A DNA stretch of 64,000 bases from Elizabethkingia meningoseptica_A (GTDB lineage Bacteria > Bacteroidota > Bacteroidia > Flavobacteriales > Weeksellaceae). The stretch covers positions 496,001 to 560,000 of the forward strand of contig NZ_JBJDLK010000002.1 in NCBI RefSeq assembly GCF_045762675.1, written 5' to 3'. A program made the position numbers and the translations under genes. Shown here one piece after another: positions 33,714 to 42,833 of the stretch. Positions within the stretch are counted from its first letter, which is position 1. Every line of letters starts with the position of its first letter. The notes below the pieces were generated by a model that saw only the letters and a program-made list of their open reading frames with translations, was not told the origin of the DNA and did not search any database.

Positions 33714-34062
33714 TTGTCAGCTTTATAATTCATAAAAAAACAGATCCCCCGGAAGAAAACTTCAGAGGATTAAACAAGTGCCCGAAAACAATGATAAAAT
33801 CTTATTTTCAGCCATACAATTTATATCATGAATAAAGCACAGTGTTTCAATACTATGCTTTCAGTCCGGTTTTTTGGAACATTTCGTGATTTTTAACAGG
33901 AAAGATTATCAGGGTTTTATTAACTATAAACTGCTGGGGTCCATAATCTGTATTCGTTTATCTTCAAATATATTGATTTTCTGCAGTATAAAAAAATTAT
34001 ACAGGTTACAAATATGTTATAAATTAAGGTTTTTCAGACTTGTATTTTGTCTGCTTTTTCTT
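33714..34062. other. 349-bp gap with one weak hairpin
   Basis: No supportable gene. A stem AAAGCACAGT/ACTATGCTTT spans about 33834-33861 and may be the weak terminator of the minus-strand acetyltransferase gene at 34063. The plus-strand open frame across this region mostly runs antisense to that gene. Confidence 0.4.
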
Positions 34063-34500
34063 TTAAAGAATGCGGCTCATTTCCAATATCGGATAATCTT
34101 TACCAAAATCATCTGTTGCTCTTCTTCCCGTCTGCTGAAATCCCTGCTTATGATAGAAGGCAACAGCCTGAGCATTTTGCTCATTTACATCAACTCTTCT
34201 GATATTAAACTTATCCAGCGCCAGCTGAAACAGCTTTCCGCCAATTCCCTGTCTGCGGTATTCCGGATCAATGAAGAGCATATCCAGCATATCTCCCGTA
34301 ATTCCCATAAAACCGGTAAGTTTTGCATCTGCTTCATGAACAAAAAGATTTACCTGAGGCAAAGCGCCCGGTATAATCTGCTTATAATAAGCAATATCTT
34401 CAGGATCCAGAAAATCATGAGTTGCGCGGACGGACGCTTCCCAAATTCTTATAATTTCAGTATAATCCTCCTGTGTTGCTTCTCTTATTAATTCACTCAT
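34063..34500 (-). CDS. GNAT acetyltransferase (YjaB-like)
   Basis: 145 residues, single GNAT domain: I-R-E-A-T-Q-E-D at the start, acetyl-CoA loop D-P-E-Y-R-R-Q-G-I-G-G-K-L, and N-A-Q-A-V-A-F-Y-H-K-Q-G-F-Q near the end. Similar in size and layout to E. coli YjaB. Substrate unknown. Confidence 0.85.
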   Translation of the reverse strand: MSELIREATQEDYTEIIRIWEASVRATHDFLDPEDIAYYKQIIPGALPQVNLFVHEADAKLTGFMGITGDMLDMLFIDPEYRRQGIGGKLFQLALDKFNIRRVDVNEQNAQAVAFYHKQGFQQTGRRATDDFGKDYPILEMSRIL

Positions 34501-34510
34501 CGTTCAAATT

Positions 34511-35041
34511 TTAATTTACTTTATAATGCAACTGTACAAGGCCGCTGTCGAAACTTTTACTGGAAACCAGTATTAAATCCTGCATAGGTACTCCATTCCG
34601 GAACAGCTTCGTACCGTCGCCTAATAATACAGGGATAATGGAAATAATCAGTTCATCGAAAAGCCGATCTTTCAGTAGCTCGTTTACAATTTCAGCACCT
34701 CCGTCACAAAAGATATTTTTTCCGCCCTGCGATTTCAGGGTTGTCACCAACTCTTTCAGATCTCCTGTATAAAATTGAGTATTCCCCTGCTGTGGCCTTT
34801 CTGTTCTTGTAATGATATAAGTATTTTTATCATGGTGTACATATTCCGGACAACATGCCATTATCCAGTCATAAGTTCTTCTGCCCATAATCACAGTATC
34901 CACGGTTGCTGTAAAGTCAGTATAACCATAATCTTCACCTTCACGCTGTACTTTATCCAGAAAGCTCAAGTCATCTCCCGGCTGTGCAATATAACCGTCC
35001 ACGGAACAGGCGATATAAAGTATCAGTTTTTTTGTATTCAT
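34511..35041 (-). CDS. Dihydrofolate reductase-like (RibD C-terminal) protein
   Basis: 176 residues with the RibD-C/DHFR-like fold: L-Y-I-A-C-S-V-D-G-Y-I-A at the start, V-I-M-G-R-R-T-Y-D-W-I, the N-I-F-C-D-G-G-A-E-I-V-N-E nucleotide-binding segment, and I-S-I-I-P-V-L-L-G-D-G. Probably an NADPH-dependent reductase of unknown substrate. Close to the preceding acetyltransferase gene (10 bp), likely co-transcribed. Confidence 0.88.
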   Translation of the reverse strand: MNTKKLILYIACSVDGYIAQPGDDLSFLDKVQREGEDYGYTDFTATVDTVIMGRRTYDWIMACCPEYVHHDKNTYIITRTERPQQGNTQFYTGDLKELVTTLKSQGGKNIFCDGGAEIVNELLKDRLFDELIISIIPVLLGDGTKLFRNGVPMQDLILVSSKSFDSGLVQLHYKVN

Positions 35042-35127
35042 CCCCTATATTATTTGTTGTTTAATCATCAAAATATTCCGTGCAGTACAGCAGGTTTATT
35101 CTGTTAAAATCTGATGTTATTCTTATT

Positions 35128-35736
35128 TCAGAAAGTATTTTGTTCTCCCTTATATTCTCCAAAAAAACGGACGACACTGCCGGCTCCGTTATGATAAATT
35201 ACTTCCTGAAGAAATACTTCTTTTTCCCATAATTCAATGATTCGGAAATCTTCAAAATCTTTCCGTACTTCTTCTGTGGAATATAACTGATTAATATCGC
35301 TGGGACCACCGGCGAATTCATTATCGCGGTTAAACTCCAGCTGGCGCTTGCTGAAAGACTCAAAGATAAGGAATCCTCCGGGCTTAAGGAAGGGAATTAA
35401 ACTTTTTTTAAACTTCGGCGGGTATATTAATGCAATGACACCAAAGCTGTTTTTCGGATAAGGAAGCCGATCAATACCGCAAACACTGTAATCTATTGTC
35501 ACCCCTTCTTCAGCAGCCAGTTGCTTTGCTTTATGACAGCCATTTGCACTAATATCAAAACAAAAAAAGTCCCAGCCTGATTTGGCCGCATAGACAGCAT
35601 TTCTACCTTCTCCTTCTACCGGAAACAGAATCTTTCCGGGCTTTAGATCACGGAGTTTTTCTTTCAGGTATTCATTAGGCATTTTACCATAAGCATATTC
35701 TTCATGCCCATATACATCATCAAAAAAGCTATTCAT
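35128..35736 (-). CDS. SAM-dependent methyltransferase (TehB/thiopurine-type)
   Basis: 202 residues, class I fold. Start F-F-D-D-V-Y-G-H-E-E-Y-A-Y-G, motif I equivalent P-V-E-G-E-G-R-N-A-V-Y-A-A, motif II-like F-C-F-D-I-S, and K-P-G-G-F-L-I-F-E. This layout matches bacterial TehB-like or thiopurine-like detoxifying methyltransferases. Substrate unknown. Confidence 0.82.
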   Translation of the reverse strand: MNSFFDDVYGHEEYAYGKMPNEYLKEKLRDLKPGKILFPVEGEGRNAVYAAKSGWDFFCFDISANGCHKAKQLAAEEGVTIDYSVCGIDRLPYPKNSFGVIALIYPPKFKKSLIPFLKPGGFLIFESFSKRQLEFNRDNEFAGGPSDINQLYSTEEVRKDFEDFRIIELWEKEVFLQEVIYHNGAGSVVRFFGEYKGEQNTF

Positions 35737-35856
35737 GTATATTAATATTTAGAGAATATTTAAACATCAGATGATGAGTAATACATCCAAATGACCAGGT
35801 ATTTTTTAAAGCTTTTGAGTCTTTCGCTGTTATACCTTATGCGGCTTTATTTTTTA

Positions 35857-36348
35857 TTATTTTAAAATTACACTCAATAAAAGTCCGGCTACATACAGAC
35901 CAAGTCCGTAGATAAAATGAGCCTGTAAACTTCTGAGTCTTGTAACTTTTGGATTTGGTGTTTTAGAAGCTGCAATCCCAAACCCGAATGCGGGTTGCAT
36001 CATAAAGAAAGGCGCCAGCGTAGTTCCCAGTCCGATAATAATTGCTGGAAGAAATGTTGGATGGTACAGCCATTCTTCTCCCCATATCAGCAGCAGCAGA
36101 AAGGCAAAAGCAATTCCGATCCCGTAATGCGCTGTCCATCCGATCAGTTTTTCATGGGCAACTGGTGCTGTCTGAAGTATAGTTTGGTGTGAAAACTTAG
36201 CTTTTTTAAAATTTCCTATCCACCTTCCCAGCAGCCGGTAATCCAGAGAGGGTATATTCAGTATTTTTTTGACAAGCAGTGCATAAAGGTCCATAAACAA
36301 AGTAGAACCTGCACCAAGTAAAATAGCATAAAATATCAGTTGTATCAT
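35857..36348 (-). CDS. DUF2938-family membrane protein
   Basis: 163 residues with four predicted helices. Segments G-A-G-S-T-L-F-M-D-L-Y-A-L, L-G-R-W-I-G-N-F, G-W-T-A-H-Y-G-I-G-I-A-F and the end F-I-Y-G-L-G-L-Y-V-A-G are typical of DUF2938. Function unknown. Confidence 0.82.
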   Translation of the reverse strand: MIQLIFYAILLGAGSTLFMDLYALLVKKILNIPSLDYRLLGRWIGNFKKAKFSHQTILQTAPVAHEKLIGWTAHYGIGIAFAFLLLLIWGEEWLYHPTFLPAIIIGLGTTLAPFFMMQPAFGFGIAASKTPNPKVTRLRSLQAHFIYGLGLYVAGLLLSVILK

Positions 36349-36557
36349 AATTGTAAAGGGGTTGTATGAATCAGTAATGGTGAATGCCGCTTAATATACC
36401 AGCATTAAGCTAATGTTCAATCCGGCACAGATTGTTGTTTTTTCAACAAGGCCTTAATAATTATACATTAAGGCCCCGCATTGAAAAATGGATGAGACAT
36501 TAACTAAACAAAATGCCACCATTGAAGGATGGCTAAACACATTCTTATTATCCGGAT

Positions 36558-36857
36558 CTATCGCAATGAGGTCAGCTGCGCTTCCAGCTGAGTTTCGGAA
36601 AGCACCCCTGAGCTCCGCCACACCTCCTGATTATTTTTCAGTACAACAAAAGTCGGAACCGCCCGTACTCGATAACGTACCGCCATTTCCTGTTCCACAT
36701 CTACATCTACCTGATGAACATTCAGCCATTTGTCAAGTTTTACTTTTAATTTATTTACAACTGGCATCATCATTTTACATGGGTAGCACCATTCTGCATA
36801 AAACTGTAATAAAGTCAGTGAATCAATTTCCTGGATTTTGTCTTCTGTATTGTTCAT
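36558..36857 (-). CDS. Thioredoxin-family protein
   Basis: 99 residues, one thioredoxin fold. Active site W-C-Y-P-C with C24 and C27 (classical thioredoxin has W-C-G-P-C), the R-A-V-P-T-F cis-proline turn, and the D-V-D-V-E-Q strand. No signal peptide, so cytoplasmic. The Tyr in the active site shifts the expected redox potential. Confidence 0.88.
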   Translation of the reverse strand: MNNTEDKIQEIDSLTLLQFYAEWCYPCKMMMPVVNKLKVKLDKWLNVHQVDVDVEQEMAVRYRVRAVPTFVVLKNNQEVWRSSGVLSETQLEAQLTSLR

Positions 36858-36899
36858 TTTACTATGTTTTTATGCTACAAATGTAGATGCCATTCTATC

Positions 36900-37296
36900 C
36901 TTTATCCTGACACAAATCGGTGAATAAATGGTACAAATCACAGGTTAACAAATCCAAATTTGTTTCCATCCGGATATTAAGCTATATTTGAATTTCATTT
37001 CGCATCCCACGAAACCATTCCCCTCTCCTCCCAAGCCTTACCCACTATATTGATGATTGATGATTGATGATTGATGATTGATGATTGACAGTTTACAGCT
37101 TACATCATATTTTATAATTGATAGTTGATGATTGACAGCTTACATCACATTTTATAATTGATAATTGATAACTGATGGTTGATGCTTGATGCTTGACAAC
37201 TTACATTATACAACTTACATTGTATATTTTACAACTCCATAACCTTATAACTTCCATAACCTTATAACTTCCATAACCTTCATAACCTTTTACACC
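36900..37296. repeat. Simple-repeat gap with TGATTGA minisatellite
   Basis: Five TGATTGA heptamers at about 37051-37086, then looser TTGATAATTGATAACTGAT-like copies and repeats of TTACATCA and CATAACCTTATAACTTC up to 37290. No gene. Similar heptamers occur at 48338 and 61397. Confidence 0.7.
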
Positions 37297-37848
37297 ATGA
37301 ACAACTTTTTTATTCTCACCGGTGGTCCCGGTTCGGGAAAAACGACATTACTGAATGAACTAAATAAAAACGGGATCCATACGGTTCCGGAAGAGGCCCG
37401 ACGTATTATACAGGAACAAATTAAAGCTGGCGGCACAGCACTTCCCTGGGAAGATAAAACGGCATTTGCAGATCTCATGCTCAATGCTTCACTTGCTACC
37501 TATCAGAAATATTTACATGAACAAACATCATCCGTTTTACTGTTCGACAGGGGAATTCCGGATACTATAGGTTATATGGAACTCGAGAATATTCCTGTGT
37601 CTTCAGAGGTTGAACAAATCGTTAAAAAACACCTCTACAACTGTCATGTTTTTATACTGCCACCGTGGAAAGAAATATATGAAAATGATACCGAGCGTAA
37701 ACAAACATGGCAGGAAGCTGTGCTTACCTTTGAAAAAATGAAAAGCACCTATTTTCGTTTCGGCTATACAATTATAGAAGTTCCAAGAACCAGCATTGGG
37801 AACAGAAAAGATTTTATACTGGAGAAGCTCGCGCTGTATTTCCAGTGA
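37297..37848 (+). CDS. AAA-family ATPase/kinase-like protein
   Basis: 183 residues, P-loop protein: Walker A G-G-P-G-S-G-K-T (9-16), E-E-A-R-R-I-I-Q-E-Q, L-L-F-D-R-G-I-P-D-T as Walker B equivalent. This is the AAA_28 (NadR/Ttd14-like) pattern, usually a nucleotide- or lipid-linked kinase-like NTPase. The only plus-strand gene in a minus-strand cluster. Its 3' end overlaps the converging gene by about 85 bp. Confidence 0.82.
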   Translation: MNNFFILTGGPGSGKTTLLNELNKNGIHTVPEEARRIIQEQIKAGGTALPWEDKTAFADLMLNASLATYQKYLHEQTSSVLLFDRGIPDTIGYMELENIPVSSEVEQIVKKHLYNCHVFILPPWKEIYENDTERKQTWQEAVLTFEKMKSTYFRFGYTIIEVPRTSIGNRKDFILEKLALYFQ

Positions 37849-38339
37849 ACTCCTTTTAGCCTTTTAAGCTCAGCTATGATCTCTTCAGAAATATATACCA
37901 ACTGTTTTTCAATTTCGGTATTTAATTTTTTCGGATGGTTAAAATCCGGATCTTCTGTCAGAACTGCTCCAAGAACACAATAAACAGGCGGCACTTCACA
38001 GTTTTTATTCCAGTGGTTTGTTTTCAACAGGTTCCGGTATTTATTCTGTATATGTGCATTTTGCCCCATCAGCCATAGTTCTATTCTCATTTTTTCGTGA
38101 TTAAGAACAATACCAAAACGTAATTTTTGTGCCCTTAAAAAATCATTATGAAAAGGAAAATATGTAAAATCCATATAGTCAAATGAAAGATTCCCAAAGA
38201 CAAACTGTCCGGAAAGACTTTTGGCAAGATGAGTCTTCAGACTCATCATATATTTCATCAATCCGTGGTAGGGCTTCTGAATATCTTCTTTGCTGAGCTG
38301 TTCTTTGTATACAGCAATATAATCATTCAGGGTTTTCAT
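37764..38339 (-). CDS. Conserved hypothetical protein (DUF7000-like)
   Basis: 191 residues from the ATG at 38339 (M-K-T-L-N-D-Y-I-A-V-Y-K), preferred to the upstream in-frame Met at 38384. Segments F-V-F-G-N-L-S-F-D-Y-M-D-F-T-Y-F and L-R-F-G-I-V-L-N-H-E-K-M-R-I-E-L-W-L-M-G-Q-N form a conserved beta-sheet core of a family often seen in Bacteroidota and Firmicutes; the DUF number is from memory. The last 28 codons overlap the converging ATPase gene. Confidence 0.6.
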   Translation of the reverse strand: MKTLNDYIAVYKEQLSKEDIQKPYHGLMKYMMSLKTHLAKSLSGQFVFGNLSFDYMDFTYFPFHNDFLRAQKLRFGIVLNHEKMRIELWLMGQNAHIQNKYRNLLKTNHWNKNCEVPPVYCVLGAVLTEDPDFNHPKKLNTEIEKQLVYISEEIIAELKRLKGVHWKYSASFSSIKSFLFPMLVLGTSIIV

Positions 38340-38350
38340 ATGCTTTGTTT

Positions 38351-39082
38351 TTATGCTGTACAGTCCGGGGAAATAACATCCCATTTTCCAAATAAACTAA
38401 ATCCGGATGCTTTGGCCAATGCTACGGATGCATGATTATCCAGCTGACAACGATACTGTGGCTCGTATTCCTGTTCACAGGCATATTTGCATATCGCCCG
38501 TACCAGATTCCTCGCATGCCCGCGTCCTCTGTAATCAGATAAAGTAATGACGCCGAGATCTGCAATTTTAACTTCTTCATTCCAGGGATAAACACTGGCC
38601 GCACTTACTAGTTTTCCGTCCTCAAAAGAACCGAATACAATCCAGTGATCCAATTCTACATAAGCATCATCGAGATCCTGTTCTGAGGCAGCTGAAGTAA
38701 AATCTGCAAAAAGTCTTTCATCCAGAGCACTTAGTTTACGGACTGTAGCAGATACAGGAGATTGCAGCAATTCTTGTTTCGCGGATTCGGAGAAATAAAA
38801 AATATAATCCGGACCGTTCAGGTAAATACCCGCAGCTTTCAGATGTTTTGTGAACAGTTGTCCGGACATTGATTTTTCATCACGAAGCTTCAAGGTCTCT
38901 GCCATCCCGGATGTTACGAGAGCCATTAATTTATCTGTGTCTTCACATTCCAGTGTCATGACTTTACTCTCTTCTTCCAGCTCATCATTTATAGCCAGTG
39001 AAAAAGTTTCATCCTGATATATAATATTTTTCTGCATCTGCTGACTCCAAAAACTGGTAATCTCCTTTGAAAATCTTTCCAT
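38351..39082 (-). CDS. GNAT acetyltransferase with long N-terminal part
   Basis: 243 residues. C-terminal GNAT domain with V-I-T-L-S-D-Y-R-G-R-G-H-A-R-N-L and the A-S-V-A-L-A-K-A-S-G-F-S turn; the N-terminal 110 residues are a less conserved half, as in FR47-like acetyltransferases. Ends 11 bp before the DUF7000-like start. Substrate unknown. Confidence 0.8.
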   Translation of the reverse strand: MERFSKEITSFWSQQMQKNIIYQDETFSLAINDELEEESKVMTLECEDTDKLMALVTSGMAETLKLRDEKSMSGQLFTKHLKAAGIYLNGPDYIFYFSESAKQELLQSPVSATVRKLSALDERLFADFTSAASEQDLDDAYVELDHWIVFGSFEDGKLVSAASVYPWNEEVKIADLGVITLSDYRGRGHARNLVRAICKYACEQEYEPQYRCQLDNHASVALAKASGFSLFGKWDVISPDCTA

Positions 39083-39113
39083 TTAAATAAAATAAAACCG
39101 TATTCTGTATATT

Positions 39114-40067
39114 CTAGTGCTTATGTTTTTTCCGGTACTGAAGGGGTGTCAGTCCCGTATGTTTTTTAAAAAATCTGCCGAAATAAGAATCATCAGTAAA
39201 CTGAAGTTCTGTTGCAATCATAGAAACCGTATCACTGGTTTGTACCAGACGCGATTTAGCCTCCTGGATCAGTTGTTTCTGAATAAAATGACTGGCCGGA
39301 AATCCTGTAAATTCTTTGACCACATCATTCAGATAATGAGGGTGAACATGCAACAGATCTGCATATTCATTTACCTGTTTTTTATCTAAAAAATGCTGAT
39401 TAACGAGCAGCTGAAATTTAGCAACCAGCTGTTCTTTACGCGAAAGACTGAAGCTTTCATTGGATGTCTTTTTATGGTAAATACGTTCTGCTTCCAGCAG
39501 AATCACATTCAGGAACATTCTGACCAACAGATCATCATTAAAAGTAGTCTTCTGGCATTTTTCGCTGTTTAGTTTCCACAAGAGATGCTCCATCATAAGC
39601 ATTTCTCTGTCCGAAAGCTGGATATAAGGTTTTTTATCCGTCTGAAAAAAAGGAAACTGATTCAGTTTAATCTGGTGTTTTATACACAGCAGAAAATAAT
39701 CGGCATCGAACATACACAGCATTCCTTTCACATCTTCGCTCCAGCTTTTCACGGAATGAAGCTGATTTTCCGAGACGAAATATAAGGTTCCTGCATTGAA
39801 ATTATAATTTCTGTGGCCTATTGTTTCCTCAGTTTTTCCGGAGGTAAGCAGTATAATACTGTAAAACTTTCTCCTCGTTCTGTTGCCAAAGATATTTTTC
39901 TGCAGTTTTTTCAGGTCTTCCAGCGCAACAACTTCCAGAAAACCATTCCCCTGCATATATTCAATATTATTGCATTCCCGGCAAAAAGAATAATGGGCAT
40001 CCTGCAGGTAGAATTCTTTAAATTCCTGCAGGTTGCTTATCTCTTTAATTTCAGAAAGTCTTGTCAT
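39114..40067 (-). CDS. AraC-family transcriptional regulator
   Basis: 317 residues: an N-terminal cupin-like sensing part (about 60-180) and two C-terminal HTHs, with H-P-H-Y-L-N-D-V-V-K-E-F-T-G and F-T-D-D-S-Y-F-G-R-F-F-K-K-H-T-G-L-T-P-L-Q-Y-R-K. The gene sits in the acetyltransferase cluster; direct targets unknown. Confidence 0.92.
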   Translation of the reverse strand: MTRLSEIKEISNLQEFKEFYLQDAHYSFCRECNNIEYMQGNGFLEVVALEDLKKLQKNIFGNRTRRKFYSIILLTSGKTEETIGHRNYNFNAGTLYFVSENQLHSVKSWSEDVKGMLCMFDADYFLLCIKHQIKLNQFPFFQTDKKPYIQLSDREMLMMEHLLWKLNSEKCQKTTFNDDLLVRMFLNVILLEAERIYHKKTSNESFSLSRKEQLVAKFQLLVNQHFLDKKQVNEYADLLHVHPHYLNDVVKEFTGFPASHFIQKQLIQEAKSRLVQTSDTVSMIATELQFTDDSYFGRFFKKHTGLTPLQYRKKHKH

Positions 40068-40102
40068 TTTTTTTATCTGTATTATTGTTTACCACCGGAA
40101 TA

Positions 40103-40669
40103 TTATACAATCTTTACATACTTGTGGTAAAAGCTTTTCGGACTGGTATTGTGGTAAATTCTAATGAATTCTTCTTTTATATCAATAGCTTCAAGATCAC
40201 TTTCAACAGGCATATACAGAAGGTTAAAATCAACCCCGAATACCTGGGCGACGACATCTGTCATTTTTGCACCGTTCTTTTCGTAGAAAGCAATACGCTT
40301 TTCTCTTATATGCTTTTCTGCTTCATCTTCTGCCTTTTCGGGAGATTCACATTCTATAATAAATCCCTTGGCCTGAATATTCCTGGTCAGCTCCTGAAGA
40401 AATAAGGAACCTATTCCACCACCGCGGCCTGCAGCAAGGCTTACCGCGAAATAATCGAGTAACAGTATTTCCCTGTTGTTCCATAAAAATGAAGCATAAG
40501 CTTTAACCTCATCCCCATCCTCCATCACATAAGCCGTATAACGTTCAGCTTTGTATGCTTTTTTTATTACCCAGAGGGGCTTCACTTCATCTTCCGGAAA
40601 ATCTGCTACCAGATATTCTTCATAAATTCTGCTAAATCTGTTATAGTCAATCTCTTTAATATCCTGCAT
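40103..40669 (-). CDS. GNAT acetyltransferase
   Basis: 188 residues with the acetyl-CoA loop A-A-G-R-G-G-G-I-G-S-L-F-L-Q-E-L and R-I-A-F-Y-E-K-N-G-A-K. A glycine-rich loop of this kind is common in GNATs of Firmicutes and Bacteroidota. Substrate unknown. Confidence 0.82.
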   Translation of the reverse strand: MQDIKEIDYNRFSRIYEEYLVADFPEDEVKPLWVIKKAYKAERYTAYVMEDGDEVKAYASFLWNNREILLLDYFAVSLAAGRGGGIGSLFLQELTRNIQAKGFIIECESPEKAEDEAEKHIREKRIAFYEKNGAKMTDVVAQVFGVDFNLLYMPVESDLEAIDIKEEFIRIYHNTSPKSFYHKYVKIV

Positions 40670-40773
40670 TATTTTTATTTTTCAAGTTCCTGCCGGCGTT
40701 TATATGCCTTTAGGTGTTTCAGTTCTCCGGTGTCTGCTTTGCTTATCAACACTTTATTCTTTATATCATTTAT

Positions 40774-41163
40774 TTACCAGACTCTTCCCAAATCTTCTTT
40801 CCAGTCATAAGGAAGGATTTCCTTCAGTTTTACAAAAACACCATTTTTTACTTCAATTACAGCTTCAAGGTTTTCTTTAGAAAGCTGGCTCATTAATTCC
40901 CGGCATCGTCCGCATGGTGGTACAGCATTTCCATCATTTCCTACCGCAACAACCTCTTTTATAATATGTTCACCATGTTTCAGCATCTCGGCAACCGCAC
41001 TATGCTCGGCACAAAATCCCATAGAGCATGCTGTATCAATACTTATACCCGTGTAAATATTTCCGTCTGCAGTTTTTATTGCTGCTGCAACACCGCCGTA
41101 TTCAATAAAATCATTGAGTATTTTAGACTTAGCAAACTGGTGTGCTATTTCTTTCAAATCCAT
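40774..41163 (-). CDS. cdd: Cytidine deaminase
   Basis: 129 residues. Zinc ligands C51, C84 and C87 and catalytic E53 are present in F-C-A-E-H-S-A and P-P-C-G-R-C-R-E-L. Cytidine deaminases act in pyrimidine salvage; the shortish length and the lack of a typical N-terminal F-x-x-G-x-x-V-E-N segment mean a related blasticidin-S-deaminase-like role is possible. It ends 3 bp into the methyltransferase gene spacing, so likely co-transcribed. Confidence 0.8.
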   Translation of the reverse strand: MDLKEIAHQFAKSKILNDFIEYGGVAAAIKTADGNIYTGISIDTACSMGFCAEHSAVAEMLKHGEHIIKEVVAVGNDGNAVPPCGRCRELMSQLSKENLEAVIEVKNGVFVKLKEILPYDWKEDLGRVW

Positions 41164-41166
41164 TGC

Positions 41167-41892
41167 TTAATATTTTATACAATTAAAAATAACAACAGGC
41201 GGGCGTTCCGTATGTTGTATAAAATCCGGACGCTTCATGAGCAATTCGTCATCCGGGGTTGGTTCTTCTATATTTCTGACCACAAAACCTACTGTGGTAA
41301 GATTATTTACCAATGTACTTAGTTTTCTGTGGTATTTAATTACGCCGTCAACAAACCAGTTCTGGTATCTTTCTCCTTCTTTCCCGTATTTGTTCAGCAA
41401 CCAGTATTTCTCATTATTTGTTTCATACCAGCCCTTTTGTGCTGCTGTGCATACCGGATGTTCAATCGAAAATAAAAACTGGCCATGCTGATTGAGTCCC
41501 TGATATATCTTTGTGAATAATGGTTGTATCTCTTTTACATAATGCATACTCATGGAGCTTATTACAATATCAAATTGTTCATGCTCCGGCAGATAATCTT
41601 CTGCTGCGATACAATAAAAATCAACTTTTGGATCATTTACTCTTTTAACGGCTTCTGCTATCATTTTTTCCGAAATATCGATTCCGGTAATGTGATGCGG
41701 ATTCTGCGTTAATAAATGGCTGATCTGGTGCCCCAGTCCACAGCCTATATCCAGAATATTTTTTCCGGAGACTTTCTGCAAAAGCCTTTTCATTACAGGT
41801 TGTTCCAGTAATTCATTTAATCCTTTATCGCTATCCCGAAGTTCTTTATAAGCGGCAAAAAACCGGGGATTGTCATAAATATTTTGCTTCAT
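41167..41892 (-). CDS. Class I SAM-dependent methyltransferase
   Basis: 241 residues: motif I I-L-D-I-G-C-G-L-G-H-Q-I, motif II I-T-G-I-D-I-S, and I-V-I-S-S-M-S-M-H-Y-V. UbiE/BioC-like small-molecule methyltransferase fold; substrate unknown. 3 bp gap to the deaminase gene. Confidence 0.88.
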   Translation of the reverse strand: MKQNIYDNPRFFAAYKELRDSDKGLNELLEQPVMKRLLQKVSGKNILDIGCGLGHQISHLLTQNPHHITGIDISEKMIAEAVKRVNDPKVDFYCIAAEDYLPEHEQFDIVISSMSMHYVKEIQPLFTKIYQGLNQHGQFLFSIEHPVCTAAQKGWYETNNEKYWLLNKYGKEGERYQNWFVDGVIKYHRKLSTLVNNLTTVGFVVRNIEEPTPDDELLMKRPDFIQHTERPPVVIFNCIKY

Positions 41893-41909
41893 CTTTTGTT
41901 CGGTTATTT

Positions 41910-42827
41910 TTAAGTATGTGATAATACCGGCACCATCAACTGACCGTTCTTAAATACAGATTCCAACTCTTCTGACACAAACAACATCAGATCTTCATCT
42001 ACAAATATTTCATTTTTGAAGCCTTCCAGCTTTGGGCTAAATCCTAAACGTACCGAAGAAAAACTTTTATCTGTAAAGGCTGATATTACTTGGTGAAGAT
42101 CAACTTCTTTTTCAGAAAACACCTCTGTGATATCCAATATATCTCCGTCTCTTTCTACGACTACTGCACATTCTAATTCGTCAATATAAAATACCGAATC
42201 TTTATACCCGAAGTCCGGATAGGCATAACAGTAAAACATGGAAATCCCTTTATTCTTAGCTGTAAAAGCAGCATTAGGTACAGCTTTTCCGATAAGCTCC
42301 TCAAATAAATGCAGATCTTCGGCTTTATCAAGATTTAACTTTCTTTTGCTAACCCGGGTTTGTATGTCTTGGCTTTTAATCTCTTTAACAGCCTGATATT
42401 CCGGCACAGCCGTAAAGCCAAATTTTGGATAAAAGTCCAGTACTGAGGCATTGGCAAACAGAAACATTGCATAAACCTGCGTTCTGAAATCAGACATAAT
42501 CTGCTCCATCAAAAAGCGCGAAAGTCCTTTCTTCTGATATTCAGGGTCTGTCATTACCGTCCCCAGCTGCAACAGCTTTTCCACCTTTCCGCCCACCGGC
42601 ATATCAAATAAACTTACCGTGGCATGAGATACAATTCTACCACTCACAAACAGGGAATAAATTATACAATCCTCTGTCCAAAAACCGGACTTATAAAAAT
42701 TCTCAAAATCAAATCCCCATATCTGGTCTGTCAATCGGTTAAGTTCGGTTCTTAGTACTTCGTTATCCTGATATCCCGTTACCAATGTATAGGTATGATT
42801 ATGAATCTGTATTGTTTCCTGATTCAT
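41910..42827 (-). CDS. GNAT acetyltransferase, two-domain
   Basis: 305 residues. N-terminal GNAT with L-G-T-V-M-T-D-P-E-Y-Q-K-K-G-L-S-R-F-L and L-D-F-Y-P-K-F-G-F; the C-terminal half is an additional SCP2-like or degenerate GNAT lobe, as in Eis-type acetyltransferases, though the match is loose. Substrate unknown. Confidence 0.8.
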   Translation of the reverse strand: MNQETIQIHNHTYTLVTGYQDNEVLRTELNRLTDQIWGFDFENFYKSGFWTEDCIIYSLFVSGRIVSHATVSLFDMPVGGKVEKLLQLGTVMTDPEYQKKGLSRFLMEQIMSDFRTQVYAMFLFANASVLDFYPKFGFTAVPEYQAVKEIKSQDIQTRVSKRKLNLDKAEDLHLFEELIGKAVPNAAFTAKNKGISMFYCYAYPDFGYKDSVFYIDELECAVVVERDGDILDITEVFSEKEVDLHQVISAFTDKSFSSVRLGFSPKLEGFKNEIFVDEDLMLFVSEELESVFKNGQLMVPVLSHT

Positions 42828-42833
42828 TGGTTT

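Noticed and set aside
33874..34491. Plus-strand open frame of 205 codons
   Set aside because: It lies mostly antisense to the clear GNAT gene at 34063-34500 and its translation has a shadow-like composition.
37051..37087. CRISPR array
   Set aside because: The repeats are 7-bp tandem units without spacers and no cas genes are near.
40061..40405. Plus-strand open frame of 114 codons
   Set aside because: Antisense to the GNAT gene at 40103-40669.
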